Position numbers and translations under genes: made by a program | Part shown: one piece after another, positions 10,690 through 21,845 of the stretch | How positions within the stretch are numbered: the stretch's first letter is position 1 | Layout of the letters: the number at the start of each line of letters is the position of its first letter | NCBI GenBank assembly: GCA_965153355.1 | Contig: OZ231128.1 | Coordinates: forward strand, 35,836,001 to 35,900,000 | Direction of reading: 5' to 3' | Length of the DNA stretch: 64,000 nt | Source of the DNA: Flaccisagitta enflata | Lineage: Eukaryota; Chaetognatha; Sagittoidea; Aphragmophora | Notes under the pieces: generated by a model | What the model was told of the DNA's origin: nothing | Seen by the model: only the letters and a program-made list of their open reading frames with translations | Databases searched by the model: none

Positions 10690-11217
10690 CAAGGGCAATA
10701 CGTGGTCAGCGATACCCATTGCCCTGCTTTGCATGGTTGTAAATTGGAATGAGAGGCAGGGCAGCAGCCCCAAAGGGGACGAAGTCCTGTAGAACACAGG
10801 GGACTTTCGTTTGTTTGTCCATCTGTCTATTCGCCCGCCCCCCCCAGGCCCTCTCAGGCCTGAAACCTGTCCTCTCAGACCCAAAATCTGCCCTCTCAGG
10901 CCTAAAATCTGCCCTCTCAGGCCTTAAATCTGAGAGGGCAGATTTTAGGCCTGGGAGGGCAGATTTTAGGCCTGAGAGGATAGGTTTCAGGCCTGAAAGG
11001 CCAAAATTTCAGGCCTCTGAGGGCAGATGTCAGGCCTGAGAGGGCAGATGTCAGGCCTGAGAGGGCAGATGTCAGGCCTGAGAGGGCAGATTTTAGGCCT
11101 GAGAGGGCAGATTTCAGGCCTGAGAGGGCCTGGGGGGAACAAACGAACGAACGAACGAACAAACGAAAGTCCCCTGTGTTCTACAGACTCTGTCCCCTTT
11201 GGGGCCGCTGCCCAAAA
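10690..11217. mobile_element. PCE composite element, copy 3
   Basis: The inverted end blocks are clear. GGGCAGCAGCCCCAAAGGGG, GTCCTGTAGAACACAGGGGA and CTTTCGTTTGTTTG (10758-10818) pair with CAAACGAAAGTCCCCTGTGT, TCTACAGACTC and CCCCTTTGGGGCCGCTGCCC (11160-11210). The core is a 21-bp minisatellite, GGCCTGAGAGGGCAGATTTTA-like, running one way from about 10925 to 11130 and in inverse orientation from about 10845 to 10930. It also contains a GAAC tetranucleotide run at 11145-11165. Confidence 0.7.
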
Positions 11218-11805
11218 GGCAGTATATGGACAACGGTACCCTTCTTGAGTAGTTTGTAGGTTAAGTTAAGGGGGGGAGGAGGCCAGGATCTGGGTCTCTG
11301 AGGCCAGTCTGGTTCTCAGAGGCCAATTTCTTGGTCTTGCCAGGATTTGAGAGTCTCAAGCCAGGATTTGGGTGCTGAGGCCAGGATTTGGGTACTTAAG
11401 GCTGTAACCTGGGTCTCGGAGGCCAGAATCTGGGTCCCAGAGGTCATGATCTGGGTCTTTAGGGCTAAGATGTGGGTTTTAGAAGCCAGAACCTGGGTAT
11501 CAGAAGCCAGAATCTAGCTCAAAGGGGCCAAATTGGTGGATTTCAGACCAAAATGCAGGACCATTTTGCTAGGATTTGGGCCAATTTGCATGGATTTGGG
11601 CCATTTTGCATGGATTAGGGCCATTTTGCATGGATTCGGGCCGTTTTGCTTGAATCAGGGCCCTACAGTTTGGATTAGGGCCTTAAGGGAGACGAAGCCC
11701 TGAGGATGGGGTAGGGGGGACGTACGGACGAACGTACGGATGGACGGACGGACAGATTCCCCCTGTGTTCTACAGGACTTCGTCCCCTTTTGGCCGCTGC
11801 CCAAA
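11217..11805. mobile_element. PCE composite element, copy 4 (3' part)
   Basis: It opens AAGGCAGTATATGGACAACG, the same internal sequence as 2243 in copy 1. The GTCTCTGAGGCCAG minisatellite and the GGCCATTTTGCATGGATT minisatellite follow. It ends with GATTCCCCCTGTGTTCTACA, GGACTTCG and GGCCGCTGCCCAAAAAAC. Confidence 0.6.
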
Positions 11806-11921
11806 AAACAAGGCTGGATACACGGCTACCCCAGTCACACCCGGGAGGGCATGGGCAGTGTTAGATAAGGTCACTGGGGAATTTGGACAGGAGTGGTGAG
11901 CTCAACAAGACCATAAACGCC

Positions 11922-13524
11922 AATAGCAGCCCAAAGGCAGTAAGTGGTCAGTGGTACCCGCGCCCTGCTTGAGTGGCAAGTGATTTAGGTTGAGGGGGAG
12001 CAGGGCAGCGGCCCCGAAGGGAAAAAGTCCTATAGAACACTGGGGGAATCTGTCTGTCCATCTGTCCATCCGTCCATCCATCCTTCGGTCTGCCTTCTTT
12101 CTGTCCAGGATGCCCTACAGGGTGTACCGCGCCAACTGTGACAAAAGAAAACGACACAACTATGCTTCTAGAAATGGTAAATAAAATTTGAAAACAGTTT
12201 CAGAAAGCCCTTTGAAAACGATTTTCTGCTGTTTTGTTCATAGTCTATGAGGAATGATTACTTTTTGTCGAGATCAAATAAGTTACAGCAGCTTTTTTCC
12301 ATATTTCAGAAGAAAATCAGTGATTTTCAAGGGTTTTTGCACTTCTAACCTACATGTCTGCTGAGAGAATTTAGAAAAAATAGTAAATTTTGGTTCAAAT
12401 TGACGCAGATTCAATGTATATTTTAGATGCACTCAATTTGTTTTCAGATAAAAGCATTTGGACCAGTTTAGGCGACTCAAAAGACTCATCTTTTTTAGGC
12501 AACACTTTGAAAGTGGCAAAGAAAAAACACATTTCTTGGGCTGATATGCTTTGATTAGATCTGTTCCAATATTTTTGTAAAATTCATCAAATTAGCTTTG
12601 ATATGAGTTCAATCCCACTGATTTAGCTCAATTTGTTTCGAAATGACACTGAATTAAAGATGAACGGTTAAACTGCTTTAATATTGCAAAAATTGCAAAA
12701 TGCACTTTTTCCAAATGAATGTTTTTTTAATGCATTTTAAAGAGGGGCAAAAAAAGATAGAAGGTCGAAACCAATCAGAACAAGATAAAATCGTTTTTAC
12801 AGAACTTTAAAACATTTTTTTCAGATTCAATTTATCATTTTCCAATGCAGAATTACATCGTTTTCTTTGGTCACTTTTGGCGGGGTACACCCTGTATTAC
12901 AAATTCCCATTGAATAACCCTTTTCAAGTAGTTTGTAGATTAAGTTAAGGGAGGAGCAGGCCAGGATCTGAGTCTCTATGGCCAGAATCTGGGTGTCAGA
13001 GGCCAGGATTTGAGTCTCTAAGGCCAGGATTTGGGTCTTTGAGGCCAGGATTAAGGTCTTTGAGGCCAGGACCTTGGTCTCTGAGAACAGAATCTGGGTC
13101 CCAGAGGTCAAGATCTGGGTCTCAAAGGCTTGGATGTGGGTTTTAAAAGCCAGAATCTGGGTATTAGAAGTCAGAATCTAGGTATTAAAGGTATTTAAGG
13201 GGCCAAAATGAAAGAACTCAGGCCAGAATTCAGGTTTTCGAGCCAGATTTGGCTCATTTTGCTCGGATTAGAGTCATTTTGCTTGGATTTGGGCCATACA
13301 GTTTGGATCTGAGCCCCAAAACAGACAGAGCCCTGAGAATGGGGTGGGGGGGACAGACGGATGGATGGATGGACAGACGGACAGATGGATGGATGGACAG
13401 ACAGACGGACGGATGGATGGACAGACGATAGACAAACGGATGGATGGATAGACGGATGGATGGATAGACAGATTCCCCCTGTGTTCTACAGGACTTTGTG
13501 CCATTCGGGGCTGCTGCCCAAAAA
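11922..13524. mobile_element. PCE composite element, copy 5, itself interrupted
   Basis: It begins AATAGCAGCCCAAAGGCAGT and carries the first hairpin block at about 12005-12060. It ends GATTCCCCCTGTGTTCTACA, GGACTTTG and GGGGCTGCTGCCCAAAAAA. Compared with copy 1, the sequence GGATGCC...AAATT..CATTGAATA is split by the foldback element at 12118-12894. The core minisatellites match those of copy 1. A GGAC/GGAT/AGAC tract fills 13350-13470. Confidence 0.65.
12118..12894. mobile_element. Foldback MITE, CAGGGTGT termini, TA duplication
   Basis: The ends are CAGGGTGTACCGCGCCAACT (12118) and TTTTGGCGGGGTACACCCTG (12894), flanked by TA at 12116-12117 and 12895-12896. The arms pair inwards (GTGACAAAAGAAAACGA with CGTTTTCTTTGGTCAC). 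TA duplication and this size suggest a non-autonomous Tc1/mariner-group element. The first eight bases match those of the element at 23720-24711. Confidence 0.75.
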
Positions 13525-13699
13525 AGTGAAAAGGGGACCAACTGACAAACAACCAGCCAACCAACCAACTAACCAATCAACCGGCCAACCAACCGGCTGA
13601 CCAACCTACCAACCAACTGACCAACCATCCAACCAACCAACCTACCAACTGACAAAGCGGGGTGTAGAATCCGTAGCAGGGGACTAAAAACATAGATTT

Positions 13700-14060
13700 T
13701 GATGAGTCTCCCTTACGAACTCTCGATGGGGCAGATATCTCCCATGATGGATTTTCTCAAGAACTACATCAAAATATCTTCAATTTGAGACCAATTCCAA
13801 GTATTTAGGTCAACCCGTGTAAAAGTTATGGGGGAAACAAGATTTACTAGTTGTTGTATGGATACCACCACCTGTCCTGTTTTTATTCTCGATGATACAG
13901 AGCATTTGACTAAAAGTTTGCTTTAAAAAAAACTTACCAAATAGTGAGAGATGTTCCCCAGACGATACTGAACACTTCTCCATCGATCAGCACACCAGAC
14001 ATTCAAGTCTGACTAAATCGCTGTATGGGAACAGTGTGTAAAACATAAGTTAACAATCTC
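13700..14060. repeat. Dispersed repeat, inverted copy of 7985-8400
   Basis: See the partner at 7985-8400. This copy follows the HLE end at 13694 directly. Confidence 0.45.
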
Positions 14061-14089
14061 ACTGATCGTATATTCTGACTACCAGTCTG

Positions 14090-14104
<15 letters not shown>

Positions 14105-14162
<58 letters not shown>
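14105..14162. repeat. (CT)n microsatellite
   Basis: A pure CT tract follows a short GTCT run. Confidence 0.95.
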
Positions 14163-14165
<3 letters not shown>

Positions 14166-14222
14166 GATGTCTGCGTCTTGGTCGTTATTCTTTACCTTTC
14201 GCGTTGCCTTCTGCTGCCTCAG

Positions 14223-14352
14223 GGTCCCTAAAAACAAGGGCAACGGACCAAAAAACATTTGTTCAATTGTCGCTGGGGTGCAACTTACATCCAAGCCCAG
14301 GGCCAATCACTTACATTCTATAATGATAGCTATAAAAAGAAAAGGCGCATCG
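14223..14352 (+). other. Weak exon candidate between CT and GA tracts
   Basis: A good acceptor, TTCTGCTGCCTCAG, ends at 14222. A frame from 14223 is open for about 43 codons (VPKNKGNGPKNICSIVAGVQ...), up to a poor donor, GCATC|GTGGAG. A minus-strand reading also has donor-like sites. I recognise no domain. Confidence 0.2.
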
Positions 14353-15044
<692 letters not shown>

Positions 15045-15355
15045 CGTGTTCTGGCGGACAGTGCACAGTTTGTGTCCAAACCTGGATACTCAGGTCACGA
15101 ATTAACTGTTCAACAAGTCAGTGCTTTTCCACTCAATCAGTTGAACCCCGCAGTAACAGATGTTATAGGACCAACAAATTCCATTTATTAGAGAAAGCCT
15201 TTCTCAGAGAGGTTTCCGTTATTGCCACTTTGAAGCGATACCAAATTGGCGCCAAACCAAAGAACTCTCAATGAGCTTTCAAATGGTCCTTCTTTTATCT
15301 GTTGGCCAAATTAGTCATTAAAAGGGGTGTCTTTAAAAAAAGTGTTTTTCCTTAG
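15045..15355. other. No gene recognised; presumed intron upstream of the Ig exon
   Basis: Unique-looking sequence with no domain-like frame. The polypyrimidine tract and acceptor at its right end belong to the Ig exon. Confidence 0.4.
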
Positions 15356-15530
15356 GCACGTCAATGACGCCTCCGATGCCGACTTGGCGACTCGGAAATC
15401 GGACGCTGACGACGACCAACGTGACGACGCGCGGAGACGAAACGCAGAGCGTCGTCATGGTTACGCCATCCTTCGAAGACCACGACAAAAGACTCTCATG
15501 TCAAGCCGATCATGCCTGGTCTCACGAACG
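15356..15530 (+). CDS. Immunoglobulin-superfamily gene, exon E1 (second half of an Ig domain)
   Basis: The acceptor TTTTTCCTTAG ends at 15355 and the donor ACG|GTAAAG starts at 15531. The frame between them has no stop in 57 codons. It reads as the C-to-F strands of a C2-type Ig domain: a C-strand Trp in MPTWRLGNRTL, then SVVMVTPSFEDHDKRLSCQA with the F-strand Cys in LSCQADH. Two N-glycosylation sites (NRT, NVT) fit an extracellular protein. The exon starts with 2 bases of a split codon and ends with 2, so it needs a preceding exon ending in phase 1, which I did not find. Its phase-2 end matches exon E2. The gene is probably a cell-surface or secreted adhesion or receptor protein. I cannot name the orthologue. 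Confidence 0.7.
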
Positions 15531-15799
15531 GTAAAGTGAAAAAAAAATAACAGAGTGAGCAGGAATACTGGCACAACTTTAAAAAAAACGTTAGACATTA
15601 CGGCAATGTACTGTATGTGTAGGGCAAATAGTGTCATTACACAGATCATATACATAAGTTTGGTATTTTGGAGTATTTATAAGTCAACTTTATTGGAATA
15701 TCGGAAGTAGGCATTAAACTGATTCGTAACCACGAATTAATGTAAGGGTGACATGAGGTCATGAACAACTCATGATACGTCATGAATCTAGCCAAAATA

Positions 15800-18700
15800 G
15801 GAGATATATCGTGAGCGATTTACCCTGCGTTAATTAACGGCACATTAACGCCTCTAATTAACAAAATTGTTAATAAAAGGCAAAAAAGTACCATTAATTA
15901 ACGGTAGTTTTTCTGCTGTTAATTAACACTTAAAAAACAGTCGTTAATTAACACTATATAGGTACCAGGAAATTAACTAAGAAAAACATTTTCTTTATTT
16001 TGGAGAAAATTACTGAAAATAGGTGCTGAAGGTTGTTGTTAATTATCAGGTACCTATATGCTGTTAATTAACATGCTGTTTTTGATGTTAATTAACACCC
16101 CATTTTAGGCGTTAATTAACACAAAAAAAATATAGATTATTAACAAATTGTTAAAAATATACCATTTTTTGGTGTTAATTAACGGTTGGAATATGGTGTT
16201 AATTAACATGAAAAACAGCGGGTTAATTAACACAAAAAAAATATAGATTATTAACAAATTGATTTTGTACCTATACGCTGTTAATCAACATGCTGTTTTT
16301 GATGTTAATTAACACCACATTTCAACTGTTAATTAACCCAAAAAAATATAGATTATTAACAAATTGTTAAAAATATTCAATTTTTTTGTGTTAGTTAATG
16401 GGAAAAATGTGGTGTTAATTAACATCAAAAACAGCGTGTTAATTAACACAGAAAAGATATAGATTACCGTATTTCTTGTAATTAGCGCCCCGGGCGCATT
16501 TAAAATTGAAATGAAACATTGCTGTTTTAAACCTGCAATTAGCGCCCCCTATTCACTAATCTATTAATAATATTTTATGAAATTTACACTTTCTGACAAT
16601 TTTCTTATAATTCAAATCAGCAAATCACTAAAAAGCGAATATTTTGTTGTATTGAATCTCATTCTCATATGGTTTTTGCCAGAAAAATCTTATTTCCAAA
16701 AAAATTTCATTGAGTTTTAAAAATGAATCACTCTTATCATTAGCTCATCATTTCATGAAAAAGGGGGGGGGCGCTAATTAGAGGGGGGGCGATAAATGCA
16801 AGAAATACGGTATTAACAAATTGATTTTGTACTTACACGCTGTTAATTAACATACTGTTTTTGATGGCAATTAACACCCAATTTCATGCGTTAATTAACA
16901 CAAAAAAAATATGGATTATTAACAAAATATCAAGAATATACAATTTTTTGGTGTTAATTAACAGGTGAAATGTGGAGTTAATCAACATCAAAAACAATGT
17001 AATAATTAACACAGAAAAAATATAGATTATTAACAAATTGATTTTGTAGCTATACGCTGTTAATTTACACGTTGTTTTTGATGTTAATTAACGCCACATT
17101 ACATGATTTAATTAACACCAAAAAGATATAGATTATTAACAAATTGTAAAAAATATACCCTTTTTTTGTGTTAATTAACAGTTGAAATGTGGTGTTAATT
17201 AACATAAAAAACAGCGTGTTAATTAACACAGAAAAAATAAAGATTATTAACAAATTGATTTTGTAGCTATATGCTGTTAATTTACATGTTGTTTTTGATG
17301 TTAATTAACACCACATTTCATGCGTTATTTAATACCAGAAAAATATACATTATTAACAAATTGTAAAAAATATACCATTTTTTGGTGTTAATTAACAGTT
17401 GAAATATGGTGTTAATTAACATAAAAAACAGCGTGTTAATTAACACAGAAAAAATATAGATTATTAACAAATTGATTTTGTACCTAAACGCTGTTAATTA
17501 ACATGCTGTTTTTGATGTTAACTAACACTGCATTTCACCTGTTAATTAACACCAAAAAATTGTATATTCTTAATATTTTGTTAATAATCTATATCTTTTT
17601 GTGTTAATTAACGCATGAAATTGGGTGATAATTAACATAAAAAACAGCATGTTAATTAACGGCGTGTAGGTACAAAATCAATTTGTTAATAATCTATATT
17701 TTTTCTGTGTTAATTAACATGCTGTTTTTGATGGTAATTAACACCCAATTTCATGCATTAATTAACACAAAAAGATATAGATTATTAACAAAATATTAAC
17801 AATATAAAATTTTTTGGTGTTAATTAACAGGTGAAATGCGGTGTTAGTTAACATCAAAAACAGCATGTTAATTAACAGCGTTTAGGTACAAAATCAATTT
17901 GTTAATAATCTATATTTTTTCTGTGTTAATTAACACGCTGTTTTTTATGTTAATTAACACCACATTTCAACTGTTAATTAACACCAAAAAATGGTATATT
18001 TTTTATAATTTGTTAATAATCTAATTTTTCTGGTGTTAATCAACGCATGAAATGTGGTGTTAATTAACATCAAAAACAACATGTAAATTAACAGCGTATA
18101 GCTACAAAATCAATTTGTTAATAATCCATGTTTTTTCTGTGTTAATTAACACACTTTTTTTATGTTAATTAACACAACATTTCAGCTGTTAATTAACACA
18201 AAAAAATTGTATATTCTTAATATTTTGTTAATAATCTATATTTTTTTTTGTGTTAATTAACGCATGAAATTAGGTGTTAATTACCATCAAAAACAGCATG
18301 TTAATTAACAGCGTGTAAGTACAAAATCAATTTGTTAATAATCTATATTTTTTCTGTGTTAATTAACATGCTGTTTTTGATGTTAATTAACACCACATTT
18401 CTCCCATTAACTAACAGAAAAAAATTGAATATTTTTAACAATTTGTTAATAATCTATATTTTTTTGGGTTAATTAACAGTTGAAATGTGGTGCTAATTAA
18501 CATCAAAAACAGCATGTTGATTAACAGCGTATAGGTACAAAATCAATTTGTTAATAATCTATATTTTTTTTGTGTTAATTTACCCGTTGTTTTTCATGTT
18601 AATTAACACCACATTCCAACCATTAATTAACACCAAAAAATGGTACATTTTTAACAATTTGTTAATAATCCATATTTTTTTTGTGTTAATTAACGCCTAA

Positions 18701-18915
18701 AATGGGTGTTAATTAACATCAAAAACAGCATGTTAATTAACAGCATATAGGTACCTGATAATCAACAACAACCTTCAGCACCTATTTTCAGTAATTTTCT
18801 CAAAAATAAAGAAATGTTTTTCTTAGTTAATTTCCTGGTACCTATATAGTGTTAATTAACGGCGTTAAAGTACTGTTAATTACCATGGCCAAAATCAGGG
18901 ACGATATACCAGCAA
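15800..18915. repeat. Giant head-to-head satellite palindrome rich in TTAATTAAC
   Basis: A unit of about 217 bp is tandemly repeated in one orientation on the left half and in reverse on the right half. The marker ATTGATTTTGTA recurs at about 16260, 16821, 17037, 17256 and 17472. Its reverse complement TACAAAATCAATTTG recurs at about 17670, 17886, 18105, 18320 and 18537. Each unit has several GTTAATTAAC boxes. The outer arms are unique and inverted: 15956-16075 (GGTACCAGGAAATTAACTAA, GGTGCTGAAGGTTGTTGTTA) pair with 18735-18850. The outermost ends are GATATATCGTGAGCGATTT-like. The turning point is near 17570. No coding frame is convincing. Confidence 0.85.
16467..16810. mobile_element. 344-bp MITE inserted in the satellite, TA duplication
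   Basis: The termini are CCGTATTTCTTG (16467) and CAAGAAATACGG (16810), then TAATTAGCGCCCC against GGGGCGCTAATTA further in. TA flanks both sides. The neighbouring satellite units read ATAGATTATTAACAAATTG without interruption, so the empty site ATAGAT-TA-TTAAC is known exactly. Removing the insert restores the ~217-bp spacing. Fits a Tc1/mariner-group MITE. Confidence 0.88.
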
Positions 18916-18999
18916 AATAGTCTCCGGAGTTCGAGGCCGCTGCTATGTAACGCTTTTGCGACTTTTTCTTTGTCCTTATCAACTTCTCTCTTTCTTTGT

Positions 19000-19000
<1 letters not shown>

Positions 19001-19088
<88 letters not shown>
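19001..19088. repeat. (CT)n microsatellite abutting a LINE fragment
   Basis: A CT tract ends exactly where the LINE coding frame begins. Confidence 0.95.
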
Positions 19089-19092
<4 letters not shown>

Positions 19093-19769
19093 ACCTAGAC
19101 CCACATACTGAGAGCTACATATGTGGGGCCCAGGAATTAGCAGTAATAACAAAATTCCACGAGAAACACATACTGAGGAATAGCTGTGATGATGTTTGCC
19201 GCGCCTGTAAAAAAGATCCTGAGACCATTTTTCATATAGTAGGGGCATGTGATGCACTTGCAAAAAGAGAATATTTCATCCGCCACAACAATATATGCAA
19301 GTACCTCCACTTCAAAATCATGCAGCACTTCCAATTTGCTACGGGTGAAAACTGGTACAAACATGAACCTGCTGATGTTGTCAGGAATGAACATGTTGAA
19401 ATAATCTATGATCAAGTCCTAACAACGTCATGGCCTATTGGTGCTAATCGCCCGGATATCATTATAAAAGATAAATTAGCAAAGAAGACTCTCATTATTG
19501 ATGTGGCTTGTCCGGTCGACACTAATGTGGGAAAGAAAGAACGTGAAAAAGTTGCTAAATATACAGGACTTAGGGTTGAACTGGAGAGAATGTGGGGTAT
19601 GAATGCAGAAACAGTCCCTGTTATTGTGGGTGGCCTTGGTGCTATTACTAGAAACCTTGGGGATGAGCTATCTAAAATCCCAGGCAGCCCCGACCAATTT
19701 ATGTGCCAAAAAATCAGCCTCCTGGGATCAAAGAAAATCCTCCAGGACGTTCTGAGGAGAAGAAGATAA
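19089..19769 (+). pseudogene. 5'-truncated non-LTR retrotransposon, restriction-like endonuclease end
   Basis: This 226-codon frame is the C-terminal part of an R2/R4/NeSL-type LINE protein. It has a CX2CX8HX4C zinc knuckle (CRACKKDPETIFHIVGAC, from about 19198) and then a restriction-like endonuclease core: RPD at 19449-19457, and 12 residues later the Asp of LIIDVACPVD. After that comes a KEREKVAKYTGLRVELERMW segment, as in this clade. The stop is at 19767-19769, followed by a short AT-rich 3' part with AATAAA at about 19821. Reverse transcriptase is absent because the element is cut at the CT tract. The intact frame suggests a fairly recent copy, but a 5'-truncated fragment like this cannot itself transpose. 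Confidence 0.8.
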
Positions 19770-20000
19770 AGAAATACTCTGTGAAGTCCTGAGACGCCGC
19801 CTATGATATCATGCCCAAGAAAATAAAAACCCTCAAACCAAAGAACACATTCTAAGACAAATTTCTAAGTCAGTTTTAAGTTCTAAGTCAGTTCTAAGTT
19901 CTAAGACAGTTTTTAAGCCCGCATTTTTTTCCTATGAAGACATGCGCTCTTCCAGAGAAATGAACAATGCGCCCAGAGCTGCGACTCTGGTGATGATTCT
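19770..20000. other. LINE 3' tail and short TTCTAAGTCAG repeats
   Basis: After the stop there is an AATAAA-like signal, then several copies of TTCTAAGTCAGTTTTAAG-type repeats at 19852-19915. These could be the 3' tail or an independent minisatellite. Confidence 0.4.
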
Positions 20001-20010
20001 TCAGTACATC

Positions 20011-20013
<3 letters not shown>

Positions 20014-20060
<47 letters not shown>
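20014..20060. repeat. (CT)n microsatellite
   Basis: Pure CT tract. Confidence 0.95.
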
Positions 20061-20062
<2 letters not shown>

Positions 20063-20236
20063 GTCTCGGTGTCCTTCGTTGGAGTTGGTGCATCTTTTCG
20101 CACTTAATTCTCGTTATGACTTAGATTAAGTATACACGCAGTCCCTTTGCTCTGCAAATGATAGCCAGCCCGTGAGTAGGAAGAGGAAAAAGAGAAAAAG
20201 ACAGATATTCTCATTATTTACTCTTCCCAAGACGGA

Positions 20237-20745
<509 letters not shown>

Positions 20746-20749
20746 TGAG

Positions 20750-21360
20750 TGAAAGGAAAAAAAGTGTCAGAAAATTAAACAACGGTCTTATTTACTAAGA
20801 CAACAGGTAAAAAAAGGACAACAAAGTGAGGAAGGAACAAACACTATACAAGATAGCAAGGAACCTCACGAGGGAGAGCCAGGCGATCATAGAATAGAAA
20901 GATGGCAGAGGAAATTATCATGATAGAGCTGGGACCGGGCCAACATTTCCCCCCCTTCCCCCCCCCCCCAAAAAAAAAAAGAAAAGAAAAGAAAGAGGTG
21001 AAATCTTTCATATCTGTCTTTGTCTATCTTGGCTATGGTGGGCTCTCATCTGTGCTAATCTGCGTCGTTATGTTGGAATTGTCTTCCTCGTCTTCCCATC
21101 TTTTTTTTTCTCCTCTATTTTGTATGCTAGCAAATCTTCTCTTTATCTGCCTCGTGTGCTTCCCATTCTTATTTCTTTTTGTTACCCCCGTCCTCATCAC
21201 TCACAATTTTCGCTTCGATGTTTCTGTATCAGTAATGTTCTAGATATATCATTACGACATTAGGTTGACTGACATTACTAGCTCAGGAGATTAACTCACG
21301 AAAAAACACGTCGTAGTATTCTATTATGAATATATTTACGACGATTTTACTCATCCACCC
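20750..21360. other. No gene recognised
   Basis: Mixed sequence with short poly-C and poly-A runs near 20950. No splice-flanked exon or repeat family seen. Confidence 0.4.
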
Positions 21361-21845
21361 TATCTCTCTCTGTCTCTCTGTCTCTCTGTCTCTCTGTCTG
21401 TCTCTTTCTCTCTCTCTCTGTGTCTGATCATCATTCCAGGGAATGACTGACTTAACACTTCTCTCTGTCTCTCTGTCTGACTGTTTCTGGTCATCATTCC
21501 AGGGAATGGCTGACTTAACACTTCTCTCTGTCTCTTTCCCTCAGTTTGTGTCTGATCATCATTCCAGGGAATGACTGACTTAACGCTTCTCTCTGTCTGT
21601 GTCTGGTCATCATTCCAGGGAATAACTGACTTAACGCTTGTCTCTGTCTCTGTCTGTATCTGATCATCATTCCAGGGAATGACTGACTTAACGCTTCTCT
21701 CTGTCTCTGTCTCTCTGTCTGTGTCTGATCATCATTCCAGGGAATGGCTGACATAACGCTTCTCTCTGTCTCTCTCTCTCTCTCTCTCCCTCTCTCTCTC
21801 TCTGTCTGATCATCTTCCAAAGAGTGGCTGACTTAACGCTCCCTT
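21361..21845. repeat. ~53-67-bp minisatellite, about seven units
   Basis: Each unit contains GATCATCATTCCAGGGAATG then ACTGACTTAACGCTTCTCTC and a variable GTCTCT stretch. The length differences between units lie in the GTCT/CT part. A diverged last unit is at about 21806. Confidence 0.85.

Larger units (their letters stand above)
11806..13694 (-). mobile_element. HLE sub-type A copy (reverse) split by a PCE element
   Basis: The 3' end in reverse, AAGGCTGGATACACGGCTAC, lies at 11811, followed by GGGCATGGGCAGTG and GAGCTCAACAAGACC. Sequence typical of the 5' half resumes only at about 13525: CCAACCAACCAACTAACCAA, CTGACAAAGCGGGGTGTAGA, GGACTAAAAA ending at 13694. The 1.6 kb between is the PCE copy at 11922-13524. 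Confidence 0.6.

Noticed and set aside
15327-15539. A 70-codon Asp/Arg-rich frame over the Ig exon
   Set aside because: It is a shadow of the Ig reading frame, low in complexity and without splice agreement.
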